Assembly: GCA_021731025.1 (NCBI GenBank)
Contig: JAKFYD010000053.1
Coordinates: forward strand, 1-40,375
Direction of reading: 5' to 3'
Length of the DNA stretch: 40,375 nt
DNA from: Pseudobdellovibrionaceae bacterium
GTDB taxonomy: Bacteria; Bdellovibrionota; Bdellovibrionia; Bdellovibrionales; Bdellovibrionaceae
The notes below the pieces were generated by a model. It was not told the origin of the DNA. It searched no databases and saw only the letters and a program-made list of their open reading frames with translations. How positions within the stretch are numbered: the first letter of the stretch is position 1; each line of letters begins with the position of its first letter. This document shows, piece by piece, positions 7,946-15,352 of this stretch. A program made the position numbers and the translations under genes.

Positions 7946-9312
7946 TGGATTTTTACTTTTCCTACTTTGTTTTCACACTTCAGCTGATGTTCAGAAGCTT
8001 TTGTCTTATTCAGAACTTTAATCGTTGAAGTGCATTCTTCCAAGTTTAAATTAGGGATTCCTTCAATCATTTTTAAAGCCAAATCATTGGGATCCACTAA
8101 AGCTGTTTTTCCTTTATTAATAAATTCTTGAGCCAAGCGAGGCAAAAAGTCGACGATGGCTTTCGCCACATTAGTTTTTGCTTCTCCCAAAGTGATCTTA
8201 CGACTGTCCTTATGAAGAGATGTAAAGGCTTTCATATTTCGAGCGAATTGAGTTCCCAAATCATAAGCGTAAGCGTTTAAACTTCCTTCAAAGGCTTTCG
8301 CATTTTTAGAAAAGGATTTTATTTGGCCAGAGATTATTTCCCGTGAAGGTAAAATTAGATTTTCCTGCTCGGCTTCACTGAGTTTTAAATTGCGACCATG
8401 GCTAACCACGGGTAAGGAATGAATAATAAAATTGTTATCATTCGTGTAAATCCATCCCCAAAAATCAGCCAAGCCTTCGTTGAGACCCTTTAGCAAAGTC
8501 ATGTTATAGTAAATACGAAGATCTTCATCATTCAGGTCCCCATCAATGGAGAGACTATTTCCTTCGTCGACAGAAACGGGCTCCAGACCTTGAAAGGATT
8601 CTTGAAATTTTGAAGATGAATGAATGCTGACGGGTTTATCCAGGATAATATGATTTTCAACCAAAACTTTCAGGGTCACTAATTTGAAAAATAAAGAATG
8701 GAAATGCTCGTGGGCTAAGATTCCCCCGTTAACAGCAATGGGAAGCTGATCATTGCGATTTGGAACAAATAAAATCGCATCGTAACGTCCCTCGTAGATG
8801 GCATTGTTTTCCATGACACTAAAATCACCAGCTTCCGTGACTTGTGGAATCTTAACGGAAAGTCCTATATCCCGAGGCCAATAGTTAATTTCACCGACGC
8901 CTAAGCTTTTATCCAGAAGAGCCATGCTTTGCATGTGATAATAAATGCTAGCCATCTGCACGCTGAGTTCATTCGAAGGCGTATAAATGTTCTTTTTATT
9001 TTTTACGAAGTCAGCACTGGGAAAAGTTCCTGTCAGACGACCTTCTTTAATTATGGGCGTAAGATAAAAGCGCGCGTACTGTCCACGCACTTTTTTAAGT
9101 TCAAAAATATTTAAAAGCTTAACGATTTGGAATTCATAAGCTTGTTTTGCAGTTTCGGAATCATCTTCACGTTGGATAGGTAATGGCAATTGAACATCCA
9201 AATCACCAGCCGCAGAGTTCCTTTCAAAAGCTTTATCACAAGCCGTTAAAATTAGAGACATGCTTAAAGAGAATAGAATTGCGAAGCCTTGAATTTTTGT
9301 TTTTACTGCCAT
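7942..9312 (-). CDS. Putative zinc-metallopeptidase lipoprotein (thermolysin-like motifs)
   Basis: A 456-residue lipoprotein: signal peptide ending in LTAC with lipidated Cys25, followed by a Ser/Ala/Asp-rich tether. The middle holds ILAHEHFHSLFF, an HExxH zinc site (His201, Glu202, His205), and 74 residues later LNEGLADFWGW (Glu279). This resembles the Glu-containing second helix of gluzincins (thermolysin NExxSD). Together they give a full His-His-Glu ligand set, so an active protease is plausible, although I recognise no named family over the whole length. It is probably anchored in the outer or inner membrane facing the periplasm or exterior. It is co-transcribed with the barrel protein at 7376. 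Confidence 0.7.
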   Translation of the reverse strand: MAVKTKIQGFAILFSLSMSLILTACDKAFERNSAAGDLDVQLPLPIQREDDSETAKQAYEFQIVKLLNIFELKKVRGQYARFYLTPIIKEGRLTGTFPSADFVKNKKNIYTPSNELSVQMASIYYHMQSMALLDKSLGVGEINYWPRDIGLSVKIPQVTEAGDFSVMENNAIYEGRYDAILFVPNRNDQLPIAVNGGILAHEHFHSLFFKLVTLKVLVENHIILDKPVSIHSSSKFQESFQGLEPVSVDEGNSLSIDGDLNDEDLRIYYNMTLLKGLNEGLADFWGWIYTNDNNFIIHSLPVVSHGRNLKLSEAEQENLILPSREIISGQIKSFSKNAKAFEGSLNAYAYDLGTQFARNMKAFTSLHKDSRKITLGEAKTNVAKAIVDFLPRLAQEFINKGKTALVDPNDLALKMIEGIPNLNLEECTSTIKVLNKTKASEHQLKCENKVGKVKIQ

Positions 9313-9363
9313 GCGTTATTTGTACAAAACAATATAAAAAATCTCAATAAAAACTTATATATG

Positions 9364-9394
9364 GACAAATTTTGTCGGTTGAATTCGAATTCAA
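9364..9394. promoter_or_regulatory. Two adjacent palindromes in a divergent promoter region (possible operators)
   Basis: In the 133-base gap between the metallopeptidase gene (minus) and uvrD (plus), GACAAATTTTGTC (9364-9376, palindrome about a central T) is followed two bases later by the perfect 16-base palindrome TTGAATTCGAATTCAA (9379-9394). Either could be a repressor site acting on one or both genes. No known regulator consensus (such as the LexA SOS box) was matched. Confidence 0.35.
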
Positions 9395-9445
9395 TCGTTT
9401 CCAGCCCTAAATCAATTTGAAGGCCATAAAAAGGATAGCTTAGGA

Positions 9446-11701
9446 ATGCCCGATTTATCGATTTTAACGAAAAATCTTAACCCCGCTCAACAAAAGGCGG
9501 TGGAGACTCTTCAAGGGCCACTTTTGATTTTAGCCGGTGCTGGTTCAGGAAAAACCCGCGTCCTCACCCACCGCATGGTGAATTTAATTGCTCAGGGCTT
9601 GGCTTCCACAGATGAAATTCTTTGTGTCACTTTTACGAACAAAGCCGCTCGCGAAATGGAAAGTCGGATCTTTAAACTTCTTTCAGATATTGATATTCCA
9701 GTGCGCACCGATATGTGGATCAGCACCTTTCACAGTTTTTGTGTAAAGATCTTAAGAAAAAATCTCGAGCTTTTAGATTATAAACCTTTTTTCACGATTT
9801 ATGATTCTTCAGACCAACTGAGTGTCGTGAAAAAGACCATGCAGAATCTCAATATCAACGACAAAATGTTTCCACCAAAAAATTTTCTTTCCCGAATTAG
9901 CAGCGCAAAAATGTTGGGGTTAACCCCAGATGCTATCGAAAAAAATCCACGTGGCATTATGGATCCCCGCTCTTTAGAAGTCTATGCGGCCTACGATGCT
10001 GAATTGAAAAAAGCGAATGCTTTGGACTTTGATGATCTCTTGCTGAAGACCCATCTGTTATTCCAAATGTATCCTGATATTTTGGCCATGTATCAAAATA
10101 AGTTTAAATATATTTTAGTTGATGAGTATCAAGATACAAATCACATCCAGTATCTTTTAGTGCAAATGCTCGCAAAAGCTCATCGGAACTTAGCGGTCGT
10201 GGGCGACGAAGACCAATCCATTTACAGCTGGCGAGGCGCCGACATCAGCAATATTCTTGATTTTGAAAAAGATTTTCCTGAAGCGACTGTGATTAAGTTA
10301 GAAGAAAATTACCGATCAACCGGAAACATCGTTAGCGCTGCCACTGCAGTCATTAAGAATAATACTCAACGAAAAGATAAAACTCTTTTCACCTCGAATG
10401 AAGCTGGATCTTTAATTCGTATTCGTGAAGAACGAAATGAATATGACGAGGCCCGCTTTATCGCGAAGACCGTTGAAACTCTTTTGAACGAAGGGCAGTA
10501 CGTCCACAATGACTTCGCGGTTTTTTATCGCACAAATGCTCAATCGCGGGTGCTCGAGGAGCAACTGCGCACTTTAGGAATACCCTACCGCATAGTTGGT
10601 GGAGTCCGTTTCTACGAGCGCATGGAAATTAAAGATGTCCTGGGCTATCTGAAATTATCCTTAAACCCCGCTGATGATCTTTCTTTCAAGCGCATCGTGA
10701 ATGTCCCCACCCGAGGAATTGGAAAGACAACCATCGAAAAGTTGGATGAGTTTGCCGGGCAAAATAAATTAAGTCTGACGGCTGCACTTCCTCTCGCCTT
10801 GGATCAACGACTTTTCAACGCCGGTACAACGGGAAAATTGCGTCGTTTCTATGATTTGATGTTGGATCTGAAAAGCAGCTCTCAGGAATTTAAAATCCAT
10901 GATTTTTATCACATTGTTTTAGAACGCACTGGTTATTTGGTTGAATTAAAAAAAGATGAGTCTCCCGAAGCCCAAGCGCGCATCGAAAACTTAGAAGAGT
11001 TAGACAACGCCATTTCACAGTTTGTGAAAGAGCGGGGCGAAGAAGCGACCTTACAAAGTTTTCTGGAAGAGATGGCCTTAGTCTCTGAAGCCGATAAGCT
11101 TGATGACACTTTAAATTCAGTTACGCTGATGACTTTACATATTTCAAAGGGCCTGGAATATCCCAATGTTTTTATTGTCGGCCTTGAAGAAAACTTATTT
11201 CCCAGCCGAAGCTTTGAAGAAAACGCCAGTGAAGATGACCTTGAAGAAGAACGGCGTTTGGCTTACGTGGGCATGACTCGGGCTCGAGAAAATTTGTGGC
11301 TCACCTATACGAAAATTCGCCGGGTTTGGGGACAAGAGCAAATGAATCCCCCTTCCCGTTTTATTAAAGAAATTCCACGAGAGCTTACTGAATTCAAATC
11401 GAATGTTGAAATTGGCGGTGGATTTCTGCAAAGACACTCCCAGCGTTTCGTCAATGATTTGGGCTTTAATCACTATCAAAGAAATCAGTTTGAAAATGAG
11501 GTTCAAAGCTTTCCTGAAGATGAAGTGAGGCCCTCAACGGACAATTTCAGCAAGGGCATGCGAGTGCGCCACCCCACATTTGGTGTAGGTTCCGTATTTT
11601 CCACCGAGGGCGATGGAGATCAGCTTAAAGTCAGTGTCGTTTTTTCGGATCAAACGATTAAAAAATTTGTTGTCAAATATGCAAGATTAGAGAAGGTTTA
11701 A
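9446..11701 (+). CDS. uvrD: UvrD/PcrA-type superfamily 1 DNA helicase
   Basis: ATP-dependent 3'-5' DNA helicase of 751 residues used in repair and replication restart. Visible motifs: Q motif NPAQQKAVE, Walker A AGAGSGKTRVLTHRM (residues about 30-44), motif Ia CVTFTNKAAREM, Walker B VDEYQDTNHIQY, motif III GDEDQSIYSWRGA, motif IV LEENYRST, motif V TLHISKGLEYPNVFIVGLEE and motif VI EEERRLAYVGMTRA. A C-terminal Tudor-like domain (about 700-751, GMRVRHPTFGVGSV) is the RNA-polymerase contact seen in PcrA/UvrD. An AAGGA site lies upstream of the ATG. Length and domains are normal; whether it is called uvrD or pcrA is a matter of usage. Confidence 0.95.
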   Translation: MPDLSILTKNLNPAQQKAVETLQGPLLILAGAGSGKTRVLTHRMVNLIAQGLASTDEILCVTFTNKAAREMESRIFKLLSDIDIPVRTDMWISTFHSFCVKILRKNLELLDYKPFFTIYDSSDQLSVVKKTMQNLNINDKMFPPKNFLSRISSAKMLGLTPDAIEKNPRGIMDPRSLEVYAAYDAELKKANALDFDDLLLKTHLLFQMYPDILAMYQNKFKYILVDEYQDTNHIQYLLVQMLAKAHRNLAVVGDEDQSIYSWRGADISNILDFEKDFPEATVIKLEENYRSTGNIVSAATAVIKNNTQRKDKTLFTSNEAGSLIRIREERNEYDEARFIAKTVETLLNEGQYVHNDFAVFYRTNAQSRVLEEQLRTLGIPYRIVGGVRFYERMEIKDVLGYLKLSLNPADDLSFKRIVNVPTRGIGKTTIEKLDEFAGQNKLSLTAALPLALDQRLFNAGTTGKLRRFYDLMLDLKSSSQEFKIHDFYHIVLERTGYLVELKKDESPEAQARIENLEELDNAISQFVKERGEEATLQSFLEEMALVSEADKLDDTLNSVTLMTLHISKGLEYPNVFIVGLEENLFPSRSFEENASEDDLEEERRLAYVGMTRARENLWLTYTKIRRVWGQEQMNPPSRFIKEIPRELTEFKSNVEIGGGFLQRHSQRFVNDLGFNHYQRNQFENEVQSFPEDEVRPSTDNFSKGMRVRHPTFGVGSVFSTEGDGDQLKVSVVFSDQTIKKFVVKYARLEKV

Positions 11702-11721
11702 TCAAACACAGGAGTTATCGC

Positions 11722-12276
11722 ATGAAATTTTCTTTCGCTGCCCTATTCACAATTCTTATGGTTTCGAGCTTTGCTTTGGCTCGCCCGGCTCAACGAACAA
11801 ATCCCAACTTGATGACATCGTGGGGAAGCGAAGAAGAGTATGAGATTCAAAGTTCCCTCTCCGGTGGTGGTTATGAATCGAAAAAACAAGGGACAACGAC
11901 TGTCTCAACGCTGCAGGCAAAAATTTCTATGGCAAAATCGCTCAAAAATAATATTCAAGTGGGCGGCGAAGTTGAATTTTCAAACACCAGCGGTGGATCT
12001 TTTTCCGGCAGTTATTTTGAAGTTGCAGGCTTTGGAGTTTACAACTTTTCAACCATCCTTAAAGACACTTTCTATGTGAAAGGTGGAGCAGGTTTATACA
12101 ACACCATTAATACTCGGCAAGAGAATGAAAATAAATTTGGATTTTTTGCTGGCGGTGGAAAACGCTTCCCACTGTGGAACCAAATTACCTATTCGCCCGA
12201 AGCTCGCATTTGGAAGATCGGCGATCAGGATATTACATTCTCGTTCTATTTCTTAAACCTTTCATTATTTTTCTAA
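11722..12276 (+). CDS. Exported protein, probable outer-membrane beta-barrel
   Basis: A 184-residue product of unrecognised family. A signal peptide (cleavage near FALA-20) is followed by Gly/Ser-rich alternating strands (GGEVEFSNTSGGSFSGSYFE, YVKGGAGLYNTI, KFGFFAGGGKRF), and the chain ends in LSLFF with a terminal Phe. This is the pattern of a small OmpW/OmpA-like barrel. AGGAG stands seven bases before the ATG, 20 bases downstream of uvrD, so it may be read partly from the uvrD transcript. The next gene (12286) has similar character and follows closely. Function unknown. Confidence 0.7.
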   Translation: MKFSFAALFTILMVSSFALARPAQRTNPNLMTSWGSEEEYEIQSSLSGGGYESKKQGTTTVSTLQAKISMAKSLKNNIQVGGEVEFSNTSGGSFSGSYFEVAGFGVYNFSTILKDTFYVKGGAGLYNTINTRQENENKFGFFAGGGKRFPLWNQITYSPEARIWKIGDQDITFSFYFLNLSLFF

Positions 12277-12285
12277 GCGAATATC

Positions 12286-12816
12286 ATGACGTTACAATTC
12301 ACAATTATTTTATCTTTCCTAATGCTGGGCTCGCTTGCAAAAGCCCAGCTTGACGCCAACCCCAGCATTCTTGCCCCGCAAAAGCCGACGTATTCCGCTG
12401 CTGTCACTAGCAACATTGCTGAGTTAGTGAAAGGCAATGGCAACGCCATGCTGGAATTTTTTTCTGGCCCAAAAACAGCTGGATTTTTTTCAGCCTCCCT
12501 TTCTTCCGCAAAAGAAAAACGACCAAAGCTTTCGAATGCCGAGCTTACAGTGGATCGCTCTCAATACACCTTGGGCCTTGTTTGGTATAAAAATGAAATC
12601 GAACAAAAGAAAAATTTATTTTTAGCTGCCGGAATTGGATTTGGTCAGGAAAAAGATTTTTCCGATGTGGATACCAAATCCGCTTTGGAAATCATGGCAG
12701 CGGCCCAAATTATTCCTGAACGAAGTCGCATGAGACTGCAAGCGGGAGTAAAGATGTCGAATATCTCTGGCGAGTTTAAAGGGACTGCAGTGCTTGCTGT
12801 TGGAGCGATGTTTTAA
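12286..12816 (+). CDS. Exported protein of unknown function, possible small barrel
   Basis: Unrecognised 176-residue protein with a signal peptide (cleavage after AKA, about residue 20). The mature part has alternating hydrophobic strands such as YTLGLVWYKNEI, FLAAGIGFGQEK and MRLQAGVKMSNI and ends in ...TAVLAVGAMF with a C-terminal Phe, compatible with a short outer-membrane barrel. It begins nine bases after its neighbour and has no clear ribosome site, so coupled translation is likely. Its stop codon abuts the stop of the convergent lipoprotein gene at 12817 with no bases between. Confidence 0.62.
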   Translation: MTLQFTIILSFLMLGSLAKAQLDANPSILAPQKPTYSAAVTSNIAELVKGNGNAMLEFFSGPKTAGFFSASLSSAKEKRPKLSNAELTVDRSQYTLGLVWYKNEIEQKKNLFLAAGIGFGQEKDFSDVDTKSALEIMAAAQIIPERSRMRLQAGVKMSNISGEFKGTAVLAVGAMF

Positions 12817-13818
12817 TTACTTCGCCCCAACAAAGAAGTCCCCAAAATCATGATAGTCATCGAAAGTTCGACAATCATTGGGGAGCGTGGTCGGTGACAA
12901 GCTTTTATTTCGCATAGCACACTGACCATCCCAAGTGTGGTTGGTTTGCAACGAGGCCCAATCGTACTGAGGCGTGTTTACATTATTGTGACTGATTCGC
13001 AAGGATCCATCGATCCACATTTTTATAATTCCATCTTTAGAAGATCCCGTTGAACTTCTTTTAAAGTGAACTTCAACTCGATGCCATTTTCCTTCAAGCA
13101 CCGGTGATTTATCCACGTTGGGCAAGAAGACCATCGACGAGGAAGTCTCGCAATCACCGTAAATGTTATCAACGTGGCAGTTATTAACTTCACCATTCTG
13201 AAGGAAAAAATTCACGACTCGTTTCCCGCTTTCGCTGCCGAAGTAGTGCGAACCCCAGTCTCCCCCCGCGGTATTTGGTATATTTGAAATATAGAAAACC
13301 ATTTTGTTGGCGCCATTGTTATATCCACCAAATGGACTGCTGGGACGCCAAGTGTAAGCATAATAAATTTCACCTCTATTTGGATGAACACAATCGGTTG
13401 TCGAGCCCCCTTCAGAGGCCCCCGCCGGTTTTAAATTTCGCATAAAATAAGGTGGAGAGCTCGGCTCGGTCGGGTCCATCATGATTGATGAACCACCACC
13501 GTAATAATTGGTACAACCATTACTTCCACCTTTGGTGGTAAAATCGTGATGCAACAGTTCCTTAAAACCAGCTGGCATATTGGGAGAAATCGCTTTGGTG
13601 AGAGGACCCGGCATAGGAGCTGGTTGCTGGGGATTAGGTTGCGGAGCCGGGAGATTATTTTGTTGATCCTCAGTTGATGGGATATCCGCATTGGAAGCTT
13701 GATCCATCGTGAAAGATTTTGATGAGAATCCGGAGCGACTGCAATTTTGGAATAAGAATATTAAGCCAAGCGCAGAAACGAAAAAAAAGGGCACCAGTTT
13801 ATTTGACTTATTGAGCAT
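12817..13818 (-). CDS. Lipoprotein with concanavalin A-like (LamG/polysaccharide-lyase-type) domain
   Basis: A 333-residue lipoprotein. A hydrophobic leader ends in FLFQNC (lipid Cys about 26), followed by a Pro/Gln/Asn-rich tether (about 45-75). The rest (about 85-333) resembles the jelly-roll domains that bind or cut polysaccharides. The best segment is LEGKWHRVEVHFKRSSTG followed by GIIKMWIDGSLRISHNN, the 'width-of-chain then displayed ligand' pattern of LamG/ConA-like families. It also has several Cys (about six) that could form disulfides, and many aromatic residues. Probable carbohydrate binding or degradation at the cell surface; catalytic residues cannot be identified. Read downstream of kamA. 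Confidence 0.6.
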   Translation of the reverse strand: MLNKSNKLVPFFFVSALGLIFLFQNCSRSGFSSKSFTMDQASNADIPSTEDQQNNLPAPQPNPQQPAPMPGPLTKAISPNMPAGFKELLHHDFTTKGGSNGCTNYYGGGSSIMMDPTEPSSPPYFMRNLKPAGASEGGSTTDCVHPNRGEIYYAYTWRPSSPFGGYNNGANKMVFYISNIPNTAGGDWGSHYFGSESGKRVVNFFLQNGEVNNCHVDNIYGDCETSSSMVFLPNVDKSPVLEGKWHRVEVHFKRSSTGSSKDGIIKMWIDGSLRISHNNVNTPQYDWASLQTNHTWDGQCAMRNKSLSPTTLPNDCRTFDDYHDFGDFFVGAK

Positions 13819-13883
13819 ATTTAATTGTAGTTCTGAGCGCTCGTAAGGGCAAGCAAACTGAGCTTGCGTTTCAATTTGAGATG

Positions 13884-15092
13884 CTAAAACTTAGCTGACT
13901 TCAGCTCTTCCCACTCGGCGAGGTAATTTTCGGCATCTAAAGGAGTTATCATTTTTTCTTCGCGGGGACTGATGTATTCAGCCTCGACTCCGTCCCATCC
14001 TCGATAGGATCTACGCTCTCCGTGAATTTCATTCTCACCAGAAATCGAAATTTCAAAATTAGGGGTCAGCACTGTTTTTCCCCCACCCTCGGGAATATCC
14101 ACGGCAAAGTTCGGCATTGCTAGTCCTGAAAGATGGCCCCAAAGTTCCCTCTGAATGGAGGATGAATTTGCAATGGACGTGCGCAAATGATCTGTTCCTA
14201 GTGATGGATCACATTGAAACATGTAATAAGGTTTAGCTCGTAAGAAGAGCAATCGTCGCGACAGAGCTTGTACGACGGCCGCGTGATTGTTCACTCCATT
14301 CAGTAAAACCATTTGGTTCATCACGGGAACTCCATGATCCACTAGGTTTTCCACAGCAGATGCCGCTTCAAAAGTTAATTCGCGAGGATGATTAAAGTGA
14401 GTCATCATAAAAACAGGTTTATGCCGACGAAGAATCTTCGATAGGTCTTCCGTTATTCTCTGAGGAGCCACCACCGGCATGCGTGAACCGATACGAATGA
14501 TCTCGACATGATCGATTTTTCTTAAATCAAAAAGAATGCGATCCAAATGAGAATCAGAAAGAGTCAGTGGATCGCCCCCTGACAGAATCACTTCGCGAAG
14601 GCCTGGGTGCGAGCGAATGTAATCCAAGGCTTGTTCATACTCTGAATTTTTAATAAGAGCTTGATCAGCGCCGGTGAAATGTTTACGAGTGCAAAAACGG
14701 CAATAAACACTGCAGATATCCGTCACCAAAAAAAGAACTCGATCGGAATAGCGATGAATCAAGCGCGGTCGAACTTGGTTTTTTTTCTCGGCCAAAGGAT
14801 CAAGCATTTGCTGGCTGCCTGCAGAGAGTTCCTCTTCTCGAGGCATAAAGATTCGGCGTAAAGGATCGTGCTCATGAGAACCCACCAAGGAAGCGCAATA
14901 AGGAGTTGTACGTATGTTAAAGACTTCTTTTCCCGATGAAAACCCGGCGCGTTCAGCTTGGGATAAGACGAATTTCTTCTGAAAATCTTCTAAGGTTTTT
15001 AGCGAATTTCGCAGCTGCCAAGTCCAGTCCTGCCAGTCGGAAGGCCTGACCTCAGATGGAAGAGGTGCTTTTTGAAAGGAAAACTTCGCCAA
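13884..15092 (-). CDS. kamA: Lysine 2,3-aminomutase family radical SAM/PLP enzyme (KamA-like)
   Basis: Iron-sulfur, SAM and PLP enzyme of 402 residues that moves the alpha-amino group of lysine to carbon 3. The radical SAM cluster motif is CSVYCRFC (Cys127, Cys131, Cys134). SGGDPLTLSD follows, the PLP lysine is Lys339 in GGGKT, and the two acidic residues that hold the substrate side-chain amine appear as Asp295 (QCDPSLGTDHLRTS) and Asp332 (VDIPEGGGKT). Full length and the C-terminal extension favour free-lysine KamA over the shorter EF-P modifying EpmB, but no epmA or efp is nearby to test this. The start is TTG with AAGGGA six bases upstream. Confidence 0.88.
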   Translation of the reverse strand: MAKFSFQKAPLPSEVRPSDWQDWTWQLRNSLKTLEDFQKKFVLSQAERAGFSSGKEVFNIRTTPYCASLVGSHEHDPLRRIFMPREEELSAGSQQMLDPLAEKKNQVRPRLIHRYSDRVLFLVTDICSVYCRFCTRKHFTGADQALIKNSEYEQALDYIRSHPGLREVILSGGDPLTLSDSHLDRILFDLRKIDHVEIIRIGSRMPVVAPQRITEDLSKILRRHKPVFMMTHFNHPRELTFEAASAVENLVDHGVPVMNQMVLLNGVNNHAAVVQALSRRLLFLRAKPYYMFQCDPSLGTDHLRTSIANSSSIQRELWGHLSGLAMPNFAVDIPEGGGKTVLTPNFEISISGENEIHGERRSYRGWDGVEAEYISPREEKMITPLDAENYLAEWEELKSAKF

Positions 15093-15168
15093 TTTTGGTC
15101 CCTTATTGCTTGTTGAGATCTTGGCCTTTTATCACAGCTAATGAATGGAAATCACGCAGACTTTTTTC

Positions 15169-15251
15169 ATTCTCAAAATGAGACACTAAACTTTCGACAG
15201 ATTCTCAGAGTGAAACACTTGAGCGGAATTACAAGATAGCCATGTAATTCC
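15169..15251 (+). promoter_or_regulatory. Two 32-bp-spaced direct repeats and an inverted repeat upstream of the 15353 gene
   Basis: ATTCTCAAAATGAGACACT (15169-15187) and ATTCTCAGAGTGAAACACT (15201-15219) agree at 16 of 19 positions and are exactly 32 bases apart, three helical turns, which would put bound proteins on one face of DNA. They are followed by GGAATTACA (15225-15233) and its inverted partner TGTAATTCC (15243-15251). A short hairpin (15321-15337) lies just before the AGGAGG site of the gene. These look like regulator sites for one or both divergent genes (kamA and 15353); no known consensus was matched. The rest of this 260-base gap shows nothing else. Confidence 0.4.
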
Positions 15252-15352
15252 AGCAACTTATTCGCGAATTCGTGCAAGGCCAAAAGTGGAGCGTTTGTGG
15301 CATTTCTTTCAGTTGAAGCTGCGGACCGGAGGTCTGCTTTACAGGAGGATTT

